Source of the DNA: JAKFDI01 sp036676235
GTDB taxonomy: Bacteria; Pseudomonadota; Gammaproteobacteria; Burkholderiales; Burkholderiaceae_C
Direction of reading: 5' to 3'
Length of the DNA stretch: 64,000 bases
Assembly: GCA_036676235.1 (NCBI GenBank)
Contig: JAKFDI010000107.1
Coordinates: forward strand, 4,566 to 68,565
Within the stretch, counting starts at the first letter, position 1, and each line of letters opens with the position of its first letter. A program made the translations under genes and the position numbers. The notes under the pieces are model-generated. The model saw nothing but the letters and a program-made list of their open reading frames with translations, was not told where the DNA came from and did no database searches. Below are positions 16,019-24,282 of the stretch, piece after piece.

Positions 16019-16984
16019 TCATGCCGGCCAAGGCACGAGGTAGTGGTCGGCCAGCAAGGCGGCGAACAGCGCGAACAGGTAGACGATGGAGTAGCGGAAG
16101 GTGGGCATTGCCAAGCGAATGTCGTGCCACAGGCCGACGGCCAGGCCCATGAAGCGTGCGCCCAGCAGCAGCGCGGCACCGAGGTAGAGCCAGCCGCTCA
16201 TGCCGATGGCAAACGGCAGCAGCGTCACGAGCCACAGCAAGCCGGTGTAGGCCACGATGCGCCGCGCGGTGAAGGCCACGCCGTGGGTGACGGGCAGCAT
16301 GGGCACGGCGGCGCGCGCGTAGTCGTCGCGCCGGTGGATGGCCAGCGCCCAGAAGTGGGGCGGCGTCCACACGAAGATGATGAGGAAGAGCAGCAGCGCG
16401 CCGGCATCGACCCGGCCTGTCACCGCCACCCAGCCGAGCAGCGGCGGCGCGGCGCCCGCGGCCCCGCCGATCACGATGTTCTGCGGCGTGCTGTGCTTGA
16501 GCAGCAGGCTGTAGACGCCGGCGTAACCCACCAGCGAGGCGAGCGTGAGCAGCGCGCACAGCGGGTTGGTGAAGTGCAGCAACAGCGCCGTGCCGGCCGC
16601 GCCCAGCAGTGCCGCGAACACACCGACCTGAATGGCCGAGAGCGCGCCGCTCGGCAGCGGGCGGCGTCGGGTGCGCGCCATCAACGCATCGATGCGCCGG
16701 TCGACGAGGTGATTGATCGCCGCCGCACTCGCCGCCACGAGCGCGATGCCGAGCGTGCCGAACAGCAGCACCGGCCAGGGCGGCGCCGTGCGCGTCGCGA
16801 GCAGCATGCCCACGACCACGGTGAAGGCCATGAGCGCCACCACGCGCGGCTTGGTCAGGGCGAGGTAGGCCGCGGCCCGGGTCGGGGCGGTGACCGCCTC
16901 AAGCGAACACCGCGGATCCGGCTCTGCCGGGCCGCTGGTGTTGCCCCCTCGAGGGGGCGCGCGAAGCGCGTAGGGGGTGGTCAT
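16019..16984 (-). CDS. ctaB: Protoheme IX farnesyltransferase (heme O synthase) with repeat-derived N-terminus
   Basis: This 321-residue polytopic membrane enzyme of the UbiA superfamily should convert heme B to heme O for heme-copper oxidases. LTKPRVVALMAFTVVVGMLLA starts the conserved region near residue 43. The Asp-rich motif INHLVDRRIDALMARTRRRPLPSG and the HFWALAIHRRDDYARAAVPMLPVTHG block are diagnostic. The ATG abuts the subunit IV stop (TGAATG). Residues 4-29 are encoded by repeat copy C and no alternative start codon lies between the repeat and the conserved core, so the family's short N-terminus seems to have been replaced or extended by repeat sequence. Confidence 0.92.
   Translation of the reverse strand: MTTPYALRAPPRGGNTSGPAEPDPRCSLEAVTAPTRAAAYLALTKPRVVALMAFTVVVGMLLATRTAPPWPVLLFGTLGIALVAASAAAINHLVDRRIDALMARTRRRPLPSGALSAIQVGVFAALLGAAGTALLLHFTNPLCALLTLASLVGYAGVYSLLLKHSTPQNIVIGGAAGAAPPLLGWVAVTGRVDAGALLLFLIIFVWTPPHFWALAIHRRDDYARAAVPMLPVTHGVAFTARRIVAYTGLLWLVTLLPFAIGMSGWLYLGAALLLGARFMGLAVGLWHDIRLAMPTFRYSIVYLFALFAALLADHYLVPWPA
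16899..16977 (-). repeat. Dispersed intergenic repeat, family 1, copy C (inside the ctaB reading frame)
   Basis: On the minus strand it has the same block order as copy D: CCCCCTACGCGCTTCGCGCG head, C-run/G-run hairpin, CAACACCAGCGG, GGATCCGCGG and a TTCGCTTGA tail. It begins five bases after the ctaB ATG and is translated. Its central C-run/G-run differs in length from copy D, and this length keeps the ctaB frame open. Confidence 0.85.
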
Positions 16985-17323
16985 TCAATTGCCGACGAAC
17001 AGCACACGGGCGCCGTGCGTGTAGCCCGCCTCGACCGCCATCAGGCCGACCAGCACGAGGATCGCCAGCGGCGGCAGCAGGATGGCCGTGATGAGCGACA
17101 GCCGCTCCCACGCCATGTGCATGAACACCGCGACGATGAGCCCGGCTTTGGCCAGCATGAAGACGACGAGCAGCGTCCAGCGCAGCAGGCCCTGGAACTG
17201 GAAGTAGTCGACCATGTACGACAGCGCGCTCAGCACGAATAGCAGCGCCCAGATCTTGAGATACATCCCGATCGGGTGTTGCTGATGCTGCTGCGGTGTG
17301 GGTGCATCGACATCGGCGTGCAT
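16985..17323 (-). CDS. Cytochrome c oxidase subunit IV (CyoD/prokaryotic type)
   Basis: The 112-residue small membrane protein has three hydrophobic spans (about 22-42, 48-68 and 78-100). The motif IWALLFVLSALSYMVDYF followed by VVFMLAKAGLIVAVFMHMAWER is typical of the prokaryotic subunit IV family, which stabilises heme-copper oxidases. The histidine/glutamine-rich N-terminus lies before the first span. It sits 11 bases after subunit III and its stop is directly followed by the ctaB ATG. Confidence 0.88.
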   Translation of the reverse strand: MHADVDAPTPQQHQQHPIGMYLKIWALLFVLSALSYMVDYFQFQGLLRWTLLVVFMLAKAGLIVAVFMHMAWERLSLITAILLPPLAILVLVGLMAVEAGYTHGARVLFVGN

Positions 17324-17334
17324 GACTGGTCCCT

Positions 17335-18042
17335 TCACCACAGGTAGAAGAACGCGAAGATGAACACCCACACCAGATCCACGAAGTGCCAGTACAGGCC
17401 CACGATCTCGACGATCTGGTAGTTGCCGCTCTTGTCGTAGTGCCCGCGCAGCAGCCGCACCGCGACGACGAGCAGTAGGATCACCCCACCCGTGACGTGC
17501 AGCCCGTGAAAGCCGGTGATCATGAAGAACACCGAGCCGAATTGCGCCGCGCCCATCGGGTTCTCCCAGGGGCGCACGCCTTCCATGATGAGCTTGGACC
17601 ACTCGAAGGCCTGCATGCCGACGAACATCTCGCCAAAGCCCGCAGTCACGAACATCAATGCCGCGGCGTTCACGCGGTCGCGCCGGTAGGCGCAGTTCAC
17701 CGCCATCGCCATCGTGCCACTGCTGGTGATGAGCACGAAGGTCATGATGGCGATCAGCAGCAACGGCACGCTGGTCTCGCCCACATGCAGGCCGAACACG
17801 ATGCTCGCGTTCGGCCACTCCGCGGTGGTGGAGCCGCGCACCGTCATGTAGCCGGTGAGGAAGCTGCCGAAGATGAAGGTGTCCGACAGCAGGAACACCC
17901 ACATCATGGCCTTGCCCCAGGGGACGCCCTTGAAGGTCTCCTGGTCGGCGGCCCAGTCGGCAGCGAGGGTCTGCAGGCGGCCGGGGTCGGCGGGCGCGTC
18001 GGCGGGGGCTGCGTGCGGCAGGGGCATCGGGACGGCGCTCAT
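17335..18042 (-). CDS. Heme-copper oxidase subunit III
   Basis: The 235-residue protein has five membrane helices and the subunit III signatures KAMMWVFLLSDTFIFGSFLTGYM, the helix VFFMITGFHGLHVTGGVILL, and the terminal YWHFVDLVWVFIFAFFYLW. The subunit supports proton uptake and stability of the catalytic subunit. It is the second of two subunit III-type genes in this cluster; 156 bases containing an inverted repeat separate it from the first one. It retains the conserved C-terminal WHFVD motif fully, so it is the more canonical of the two. Confidence 0.92.
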   Translation of the reverse strand: MSAVPMPLPHAAPADAPADPGRLQTLAADWAADQETFKGVPWGKAMMWVFLLSDTFIFGSFLTGYMTVRGSTTAEWPNASIVFGLHVGETSVPLLLIAIMTFVLITSSGTMAMAVNCAYRRDRVNAAALMFVTAGFGEMFVGMQAFEWSKLIMEGVRPWENPMGAAQFGSVFFMITGFHGLHVTGGVILLLVVAVRLLRGHYDKSGNYQIVEIVGLYWHFVDLVWVFIFAFFYLW

Positions 18043-18078
18043 GGCAGCAGCTCCGGGGCGAACGGTGCGGCTTGCAGA

Positions 18079-18185
18079 CCCTCACCCCAGCCCTCTCCCG
18101 CCAGCGGGAGAGGGGGCCATGCGCGCGCTTCGGAAAGAACCGGTCGGCTCCCTCTCCCGCCTGCGGGAGAGGGTTGGGGTGAGGG
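18079..18185. repeat. Nested inverted repeat (CCCTCACCCC type) between the two subunit III genes
   Basis: CCCTCACCCC at 18079-18088 pairs with GGGGTGAGGG at 18176-18185. Inside are two CTCTCCCGC-GCGGGAGAG hairpins of the same composition. It looks like a small non-coding mobile or REP-like element, and it is related to the one at 28552-28733. It splits an otherwise tight oxidase operon. Confidence 0.8.
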
Positions 18186-18198
18186 CAAGCGACGCATC

Positions 18199-18780
18199 TC
18201 ATCCCCTCCCACAGATGAAATCGACGACATCCTGCGTCAGCAATCCGAACGCCGCAAACAGCAGCACCCACACCACGAACAGGAAGTGCCAGTAGCGCGC
18301 ACACAGCGCGATGCGCCACGGTGCCGGCGCATGCAGGGCCACGCCCCAGCCGGCCAGCCCGCCCAGCACATGAAGGCCGTGCAGCGCAGTGAGCAGATAG
18401 AAGAAGCTCGCCGCCGGATTACCCGCCAGTGCGACGCGCGCCGCCTGCAGCGCCTGCCAGGCCCACAGTTGCGACAGCACGAAGGCGGCGGCGCACAGCC
18501 CGCCGGCGACGAGCCAGCGCTGCGCCATCGCCGCATCGTCGCAGCGCCGTGCGCGCTCCAGCAGCAGGCTGCCGGCGGCGAGCAGCGCGCTGCTCAGCCA
18601 CAACTGCCACGGCATCGAAAGCGCGGTCCAGTCGCCGCTGCCGTCCATGCGCATCGCGTAGGCAGTGAGGAACAAAGAGAACAGGCTGGTCGCCACGCCG
18701 ATGAACACCCACAGGCCGATGCCCGCGGCGCGCGCCGTGTCGGTCTCGCTGCGCGGCAACGCGCCCCAGACGGCGCTCAT
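18199..18780 (-). CDS. Subunit III-family heme-copper oxidase protein (second, divergent copy)
   Basis: The 193-residue protein has five predicted membrane helices and a reduced subunit III signature: IGLWVFIGVATSLFSLFLTAYAMRM at the first helix, FFYLLTALHGLHVLGGLAGW, and CARYWHFLFVVWVLLFAAFGLL at the end, where the WHF motif is kept. Its start overlaps the ctaD stop by four bases, so translation is probably coupled. It differs strongly from the adjacent 235-residue subunit III, so it is not a recent duplication. Its separate role is unknown. Confidence 0.85.
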   Translation of the reverse strand: MSAVWGALPRSETDTARAAGIGLWVFIGVATSLFSLFLTAYAMRMDGSGDWTALSMPWQLWLSSALLAAGSLLLERARRCDDAAMAQRWLVAGGLCAAAFVLSQLWAWQALQAARVALAGNPAASFFYLLTALHGLHVLGGLAGWGVALHAPAPWRIALCARYWHFLFVVWVLLFAAFGLLTQDVVDFICGRG

Positions 18781-20564
18781 GGCGCAGCTCCCTTGGCGGC
18801 CGGTTGCGCCGCACCGCCCTCTGCCGGCGCTTCATACGGCTCGGGCTCCTGCCCGCCCTCTTCCGGTGGCGCGTTCTGCGCCACGAAGTCTTCGCGCGTG
18901 CCCGGCACGCTGTAGGCATAGGCCCAGCGGTAGACCACCGGCAGCCGCTCGCCCCAGTTGCCGTGCGTGGGCGGCGTGTCGGGCGTGAACCATTCGAGCG
19001 ACGCCGCGCGCCAGGGGTTGGGCACCGCGCGCCGCCCGCGGAACACGCTCCACACGAGGTTGTAGACGAACAGCAGTTGCACCACCGCAATGCCGATCGC
19101 CACGACCGTGATCCACACGTTCAGCAAGTGCGCCGACTCGGGGATGAACTGGTAACCCTCGAAGGTGTGATAGCGCCGCGGCATGCCGAGGATGCCGAGG
19201 TAGTGCATCGGAAAGAAGATGGCATAGGTGCCGAGAAAGGTGACCCAGAAGTGCAGGTGCCCCAGCCGGTCGTTCAGCATGCGCCCGGTGATCTTGGGGT
19301 ACCAGTGGTAGATGGCGCCGAACACCACCAGCAGCGGCGCCACGCCCATGACCATGTGGAAGTGCGCGACGACGAAGTAGGTGCCCGACAGCGGCACGTC
19401 GACGATCACGTTGCCGAGGAACAGGCCGGTGAGCCCGCCGATGGCGAAGGTGCAGATGAAGGCCAGCGCGAACAGCATCGGCACCGTGAGGTGTATGTCG
19501 CCGCGCCACAGCGTGAGCAGCCAGTTGTAGACCTTGATCGCCGTGGGCACGGCAATGATGAGCGTGCTGGTCGCGAAGAAGAAGCCGAAGTACGGGTTCA
19601 TGCCCGAGACGAACATGTGGTGCGCCCACACGACGAAGCTCAGGCCCCCGATGACGACGATGGCCCACACCATCATGCGGTAGCCGAAGATGGCCTTGCG
19701 CGCATGCACGCTGATGAGGTCGGACACGATGCCGAAGGCCGGCAGCGCGACGATGTACACCTCAGGGTGGCCGAAGAACCAGAACAGGTGCTGGAACAGC
19801 AGCGGGCTGCCGCCGGTGTAGTTCGTGGCCTGCCCCATCGACACGATCGAGGGCATGAAGAAGCTGCTGCCGAGCGCCTTGTCGAACAGCATCATCACGC
19901 CGCTCACGAACAGCGCCGGAAAGGCCAGCAGCGCCAGGATGGTGGCCACGAAGATGCCCCACACCGTGAGCGGCATGCGCATCAGCGTCATGCCGCGGCA
20001 GCGCGCCTGCAGCACCGTCGTCACGTAATTGAGGCCGCCCATGGTGGTCGCCACGATGAAGATCAGCAGCGACACCAGCATCAGCACGATGCCGCCCTCG
20101 TGGCCGGGCGTGCCGGGCAGGATGGCCTGCGGCGGATACAGCGTCCAGCCCGCACCGGTCGGGCCGCCGGGCACGAAGAAGCTCGCCAGCAGCACCAGCA
20201 CCGACAGCAGGTAGACCCAGAAGCTCAGCATGTTCAGGAACGGGAACACCATGTCGCGCGCGCCGACCATCAGCGGGATCAGGTAGTTGCCGAAGCCGCC
20301 GAGGAACAGCGCCGTGAGCAGGTAGATCACCATGATCATTCCGTGCATCGTGGCGAACTGGTAGTAGCGCTCGGCGTTGATGAACTCGAACACGCCGGGA
20401 AAGCCGAGCTGCAGCCGCATCAGGTTGGACAGCGCCACCCCGATCAGGCCGACGAAGATGGCCACGCTCGCGTACTGCACGGCGATGACCTTGTGGTCCT
20501 GGCTCCAGACGTATTTCGTCCAGAAGCTCTGGGGTGCGCCGTGCTCATGACTCGCGTAGCCCAT
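18777..20564 (-). CDS. ctaD: Cytochrome c oxidase subunit I (A1-type)
   Basis: The 595-residue catalytic subunit reduces oxygen to water and pumps protons. The low-spin heme ligand lies in ATMHGMIMV. GHPEVY holds the CuB histidine, the proton-loading glutamate and the cross-linked tyrosine, and WAHHMF supplies the other CuB histidines. VVAHFHMVMG carries the two heme ligands. ARDMVFPFLN has the D-channel Asp and Asn, and TAIKVYNW has the K-channel lysine. About 75 residues at the C-terminus are hydrophilic and Pro/Glu/Ala-rich. The start is 10 bases after the subunit II stop. Confidence 0.97.
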   Translation of the reverse strand: MGYASHEHGAPQSFWTKYVWSQDHKVIAVQYASVAIFVGLIGVALSNLMRLQLGFPGVFEFINAERYYQFATMHGMIMVIYLLTALFLGGFGNYLIPLMVGARDMVFPFLNMLSFWVYLLSVLVLLASFFVPGGPTGAGWTLYPPQAILPGTPGHEGGIVLMLVSLLIFIVATTMGGLNYVTTVLQARCRGMTLMRMPLTVWGIFVATILALLAFPALFVSGVMMLFDKALGSSFFMPSIVSMGQATNYTGGSPLLFQHLFWFFGHPEVYIVALPAFGIVSDLISVHARKAIFGYRMMVWAIVVIGGLSFVVWAHHMFVSGMNPYFGFFFATSTLIIAVPTAIKVYNWLLTLWRGDIHLTVPMLFALAFICTFAIGGLTGLFLGNVIVDVPLSGTYFVVAHFHMVMGVAPLLVVFGAIYHWYPKITGRMLNDRLGHLHFWVTFLGTYAIFFPMHYLGILGMPRRYHTFEGYQFIPESAHLLNVWITVVAIGIAVVQLLFVYNLVWSVFRGRRAVPNPWRAASLEWFTPDTPPTHGNWGERLPVVYRWAYAYSVPGTREDFVAQNAPPEEGGQEPEPYEAPAEGGAAQPAAKGAAP

Positions 20565-20574
20565 CGCTGTCTCC

Positions 20575-21690
20575 TCACTTCGCCGCGCCCAGCGCCTTGA
20601 TGTGCGCGACCAGCGCCGACAGTTCCTCGTCGCTCATCGGCACCACCGGCATCACCGCCGGAAAGCCCTTGATGCTGCGTGCCTTCGGGTCTCGGATGAA
20701 GCCGCGCAGGAACTCGTCGTCCACCTGCACCGTGCCGCCGTCGTCCAGCTGCTCGGTCTTGCCGTACAGCCCCTTCCAGGTCGGGCCGACGCTCGCGCTG
20801 CCGTCGACCGAATGGCAGGCGACGCATCCCTTGCTCTGCGCCAGCGCCTGGCCGCGCGCGGCCAGCGTATCGGTGCCGCCGGCGGGCGCCGCGGGCTTCT
20901 GCGTCTGCGCGAAGGTGGGCTGGGTCTTCGCCCAGGCGACGAAGTCGGCCTCGTCTTCCACCACCACGTAGCCGCGCATGTTGGCGTGCCCCACGCCGCA
21001 CAGCTGCGCGCACATCGACTCGTAGCGCCCCGCCTCCGTCGGCGTGAACCAGAAGCTGCTCAGCTGCCCCGGCACGATGTTCATGCGGGCGCGAAACGGC
21101 GGCACGTAGAAGTCGTGCAGCACGTCGAGCGAGCGCATGACCACCTTCACCGGGCGGTTCAGCGGCAGATGCACCTCGTTGCCGAGCACGATGACGTTGC
21201 CTTGCGCATCAGCGTCGCGCGGGTCGATGCCCAGCGGGTTGGTGCCCGAGACGAAGCGCGCATCGCTTCGTCCAAGCTTGCCGTCAACGCCGGCGAGCCG
21301 AAAGCGCCACTGCCACTGCGTGCCGACCACCTCGAGCGTGAGCGCATCGTCGGGCGGGCGCACGTAGGCCGCATACACCACGAGCCCAGGCGCGAGCAGG
21401 CCGATGATGCCGACGGTGGTGATGCCTATCAGCCAGCGCTCGAGCCGCTTGTTCTCCGGCTCGTAGGCGGCACGCCGCGTCTGGCCCTCACGATGGCGGA
21501 AGCGCCAGAGCGTGTAGACGACGAAGAGATTGATCGCAACGAAGAACACGCCGGTGACCACCAGCGTGATCTGCAGCGTGTCGTCCATCGACTGCCAGTT
21601 CGAGGCGATGGGCGTGGTCCACCACGGCGTGAACACGTGGAACAGCACCGAACCGAGCGCGATCACCAGCAGGGCGATGGCGATGGCCAT
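20575..21690 (-). CDS. ctaC: Cytochrome c oxidase subunit II with fused cytochrome c domain (caa3 type)
   Basis: The 371-residue subunit has two N-terminal membrane helices (about 40-62 and 86-108), a periplasmic CuA cupredoxin domain and a C-terminal class I cytochrome c. The CuA ligands are H192, C227, C231, H235 and M238 in CAQLCGVGHANM, where the glutamate of the common CSELC motif is Gln229. The heme c site is C289-V-A-C292-H293 with a likely axial Met near 347. The fusion marks a caa3 oxidase that takes electrons directly from cytochrome c or a bc1 donor. No typical cleavable signal sequence is evident beyond the first helix. Confidence 0.95.
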   Translation of the reverse strand: MAIAIALLVIALGSVLFHVFTPWWTTPIASNWQSMDDTLQITLVVTGVFFVAINLFVVYTLWRFRHREGQTRRAAYEPENKRLERWLIGITTVGIIGLLAPGLVVYAAYVRPPDDALTLEVVGTQWQWRFRLAGVDGKLGRSDARFVSGTNPLGIDPRDADAQGNVIVLGNEVHLPLNRPVKVVMRSLDVLHDFYVPPFRARMNIVPGQLSSFWFTPTEAGRYESMCAQLCGVGHANMRGYVVVEDEADFVAWAKTQPTFAQTQKPAAPAGGTDTLAARGQALAQSKGCVACHSVDGSASVGPTWKGLYGKTEQLDDGGTVQVDDEFLRGFIRDPKARSIKGFPAVMPVVPMSDEELSALVAHIKALGAAK

Positions 21691-21720
21691 GGTGCACTCC
21701 AGCGCGAGGCCGCTTCGCCG

Positions 21721-22245
21721 TCATGTCGAGTCGGCCGTGCGGCTTGCTCCCGTTCGTGCGAGCTTCCAGTAGAGCAGCGAGGCGGTCATGCCGAAGACCA
21801 GATGCGCGATCAGCGTGGCCCAGCCGCGCAGTTCGGTGAACCAGGGGAAGAACTGCGTCATCACGTGGAAGTTGATGAAGTACAGCGCTGCGCCGAACAG
21901 CACGCCCAGCACCTGCATCATCCCGGCGCTCTGCTCGTAGTGCAGCCGCCCGATGAGAAAGCCGAGCACCAGGCCGAACACCACGCCGAGCACGTAGTGG
22001 GTCACCAGCGCCACGGCCAGCACGCCGAAGCTCGGGCCGGTGTTCTCGAGCGCCGTCGGTCCCATCGCGAGCGCCGCCACGAGCGAGGAGATGCGCCACG
22101 GGCCGGAGAGGATGTCGGTGCTGGCCGCCCACATGAGTTCGAGCAGCATCAGCACCGCGCCGGCGGCGAACCCGGCGACCGCCGCCGCGGCCCAGTCGGT
22201 CGTGCGCGCCCGGGCCCAGGCCGGAGCGTGAATGTGAAGTTCCAT
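21721..22245 (-). CDS. Polytopic membrane protein upstream of the caa3 oxidase genes
   Basis: The 174-residue protein has about four hydrophobic spans (roughly 20-40, 70-90 with VLAVALVTHYVLGVVFGLVLGFLIG near 80-105, 110-130 and 145-165). GGAGG lies eight bases before the ATG. It precedes subunit II by 30 bases on the same strand. I do not recognise a named family; histidines in the central helices could bind a cofactor but no motif is clear. Its location suggests a link with oxidase assembly or respiration, which is inference. Confidence 0.65.
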   Translation of the reverse strand: MELHIHAPAWARARTTDWAAAAVAGFAAGAVLMLLELMWAASTDILSGPWRISSLVAALAMGPTALENTGPSFGVLAVALVTHYVLGVVFGLVLGFLIGRLHYEQSAGMMQVLGVLFGAALYFINFHVMTQFFPWFTELRGWATLIAHLVFGMTASLLYWKLARTGASRTADST

Positions 22246-22301
22246 GAACAACCTCCACCAGGAAACGTCGCGTCGGCAAAGCGCCGAGGCGGATCGGACT
22301 C

Positions 22302-22814
22302 TCAGGGGAACGCAGGAATGTTCGGCTCTTCGCCTTCGAGACGCGCTTCGGGCAGCGTCTGCAGGCGCTCTTCGATCTCGACCACGCGGGTGCGCGGGAT
22401 GTCGGCCATCAGCAGGAACTGGCCCTGCTCGATGGCGGCGGAAAAGCGCTTGAGGCGGCTGCTTGGCGTGGACACGCCGATCATGCTCGACGCCCAGGCG
22501 CCGAAGCCGCCGCCCAGGATGCCGAGCACCGCGGCAATGCCCCACTGCGGCTGGTCGCCGACCACGGGAAACACCACCGCTGCCACCGCGCCCACCACCG
22601 CGCCCACGGCGCCGCCGATGATCAGGCCCTGCTGGGCCGAGCGGATGACGTCGGAGGTCTGGAGGATGTTGGCCTCGTGCAGGCCGGTCATGTCGGCACC
22701 CTCGGGGCCGACCACGTGGATGTGCGGCTCGGCGACACGCGCGAGCAGCAGCTCATCCATCGCGCGCCTGGCGCTCGCCAGATCGGGGAGCAGCCAGTAG
22801 ATGCGTCTGCGCAT
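22302..22814 (-). CDS. DUF1269-like membrane-associated protein with glycine-rich hydrophobic hairpin
   Basis: The 170-residue protein starts with a small alpha/beta domain (MRRRIYWLLPDLASARRAMDELLLARV), followed by a glycine/alanine-rich hydrophobic hairpin at about residues 62-110 (GLIIGGAVGAVVGAVAAVVFPVV, then GIAAVLGILGGGFGAWASSMIG), and a C-terminal segment ending in an acidic/proline tail. AAGGAGGA precedes the ATG. This layout resembles DUF1269/general-stress type proteins. It is the first gene of the minus-strand run leading into the oxidase cluster. Confidence 0.65.
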   Translation of the reverse strand: MRRRIYWLLPDLASARRAMDELLLARVAEPHIHVVGPEGADMTGLHEANILQTSDVIRSAQQGLIIGGAVGAVVGAVAAVVFPVVGDQPQWGIAAVLGILGGGFGAWASSMIGVSTPSSRLKRFSAAIEQGQFLLMADIPRTRVVEIEERLQTLPEARLEGEEPNIPAFP

Positions 22815-22923
22815 GGGGTTCCTCCTTGTGCAATCGAGACTGCGGGAACTGCGGAACGGGAATGCGGAACAACGACGCGGTCTTTCTACACCCGACATGG
22901 ACCCTCGCGCGAATAGGGACATC

Positions 22924-23002
22924 CCCCCCCTACGCGCTTCGCGCGCCCCCCAGGGGGCAACACCAGCGGACCGGCGGAGCCGGATCCGCGGCGTTTGCTT
23001 GA
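22924..23002 (+). repeat. Dispersed intergenic repeat, family 1, copy D
   Basis: The fullest copy: a C-run then TACGCGCTTCGCGCG, a C-run/G-run hairpin, CAACACCAGCGGACC, the GGCGGAGCCGG arm, GGATCCGCGG and TTTGCTTGA. It lies between the divergent genes at 22814 (minus) and 23062 (plus), oriented with the plus-strand gene. This is the only family 1 copy not directly behind a stop codon. Confidence 0.85.
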
Positions 23003-23061
23003 TCCCGGTTCGCGCGTTGCGAGGTGGCGCGAGGCGCTGCCGCGGCGCATACGATGTGGCG

Positions 23062-24213
23062 ATGAGTTCATCGCCCGACACATCTGCGCTCGCACCTGTC
23101 ACGCCGCGCGCTTATCGGTGCCAGTGCGGGCGGCCGGTGTTCTTCGGCAACACGGCCTGCCTCGCGTGCGGCACGCCGCTCGGGTACGTGCCGGAAGAAG
23201 CGCAACTGCGGCCGCTGCAGCCGAGTCCGCAGGGCGACGGCAGCTGGCAGGTGTTCGGCGAAACGACTCCGGATGCGCCGCGCTGGTGGCGCTGCGACAA
23301 CTTCGCCTCGGCCGCGGTGTGCAACTGGCTGGTGCGTCTGGATGCGCATGGCCATGCGCCGCGGCGCTGCGCGGCGTGCCGGCTCAACCGCACCATTCCC
23401 GATCTGTCGGACCCGCACAACCAGTTGCTGTGGGCGCGCCTTGAGACGGCCAAGCGGCGCGTGATCTCGCAGCTCATGGCGCTTGGCCTGCCGGTGGCGA
23501 CCAAGATGGGCGAAGACCCGGCACGCGGTCTCGCCTTCGACTTGATCCGCACCTTGCCCGGCGAGCCGCCGGTCGTGACCGGCCACCACGGCGGCGTGAT
23601 CACGCTCGACATCGAGGAGGCCGACGACGCCACCCGCGAGCGCGTGCGCGCCGCCATGGGCGAGCCCTACCGCACGCTGCTCGGGCACTTCCGCCATGAG
23701 CTGGGGCACTACTACTGGGACCGACTGGTGGCCGGTACGGCCTGGCTCGAACCCTTTCGGGCGCTGTTCGGCGACGAACGACGCGACTACGCCGGCGCCC
23801 TGCGCGCCAACTACGAGGCCGGCCCGCCCGCCGACTGGCCGCAGCGCTTCGTCAGCGCCTACGCGAGCAGCCACCCGTGGGAAGACTGGGCCGAGACCTG
23901 GGCGCACTACCTGCACATCGTCGACACGGTGGATACCGCGCGTAGCTTCGGCATCGACCCGGCGCGCCTCGCGCTCGACGCCGAGCCCTATGCCGTGCAG
24001 GACCTGTGGCGCGCGGACGATGCGCAGGGCGAGGCCTTCCTGCGGCTGCTGCAGTCGTGGGTGTCGCTCGCCGCGGTGATGAACGAGATGTCGCGCAGCA
24101 TGGGCCAGGCCGACTTCTATCCGTTCGTACTGCCGCGCGCGGCGGTTGCCAAGCTGCACTTCATCCACACCGTGGTGCGCGACCACGCGGTGACGGCAAG
24201 CGCCGACCGCTGA
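23062..24213 (+). CDS. Putative zinc-binding metallopeptidase with N-terminal zinc ribbon
   Basis: The 383-residue protein begins with a zinc-ribbon-like cysteine set (CQCGRPVFFGNTACLACG, with a further CAAC later) and has a zincin motif H212-E-L-G-H216 in FRHELGHYYWDRLV. The downstream WEDWAETWAHYLHIVDT block may give the third ligand. This matches the family annotated as putative zinc-binding metallopeptidases (Peptidase_Mx type). No signal peptide is present, so a cytoplasmic location is expected. The substrate is unknown. The open frame upstream passes through repeat copy D and was rejected in favour of ATG 23062. Confidence 0.85.
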   Translation: MSSSPDTSALAPVTPRAYRCQCGRPVFFGNTACLACGTPLGYVPEEAQLRPLQPSPQGDGSWQVFGETTPDAPRWWRCDNFASAAVCNWLVRLDAHGHAPRRCAACRLNRTIPDLSDPHNQLLWARLETAKRRVISQLMALGLPVATKMGEDPARGLAFDLIRTLPGEPPVVTGHHGGVITLDIEEADDATRERVRAAMGEPYRTLLGHFRHELGHYYWDRLVAGTAWLEPFRALFGDERRDYAGALRANYEAGPPADWPQRFVSAYASSHPWEDWAETWAHYLHIVDTVDTARSFGIDPARLALDAEPYAVQDLWRADDAQGEAFLRLLQSWVSLAAVMNEMSRSMGQADFYPFVLPRAAVAKLHFIHTVVRDHAVTASADR

Positions 24214-24282
24214 TCGCACCGGCGGTGCCGCCGGACCGCGCGCGAGGCCGTGCCCCATGGAGCCGGCGATACGATACGCGCC

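Noticed and set aside
22801..23061. N-terminal extension of the zinc metallopeptidase through repeat copy D
   Set aside because: The extension is entirely spacer and repeat sequence and antisense to the DUF1269-like gene start; ATG 23062 directly precedes the zinc-ribbon domain. In contrast to ctaB, a good downstream start exists.
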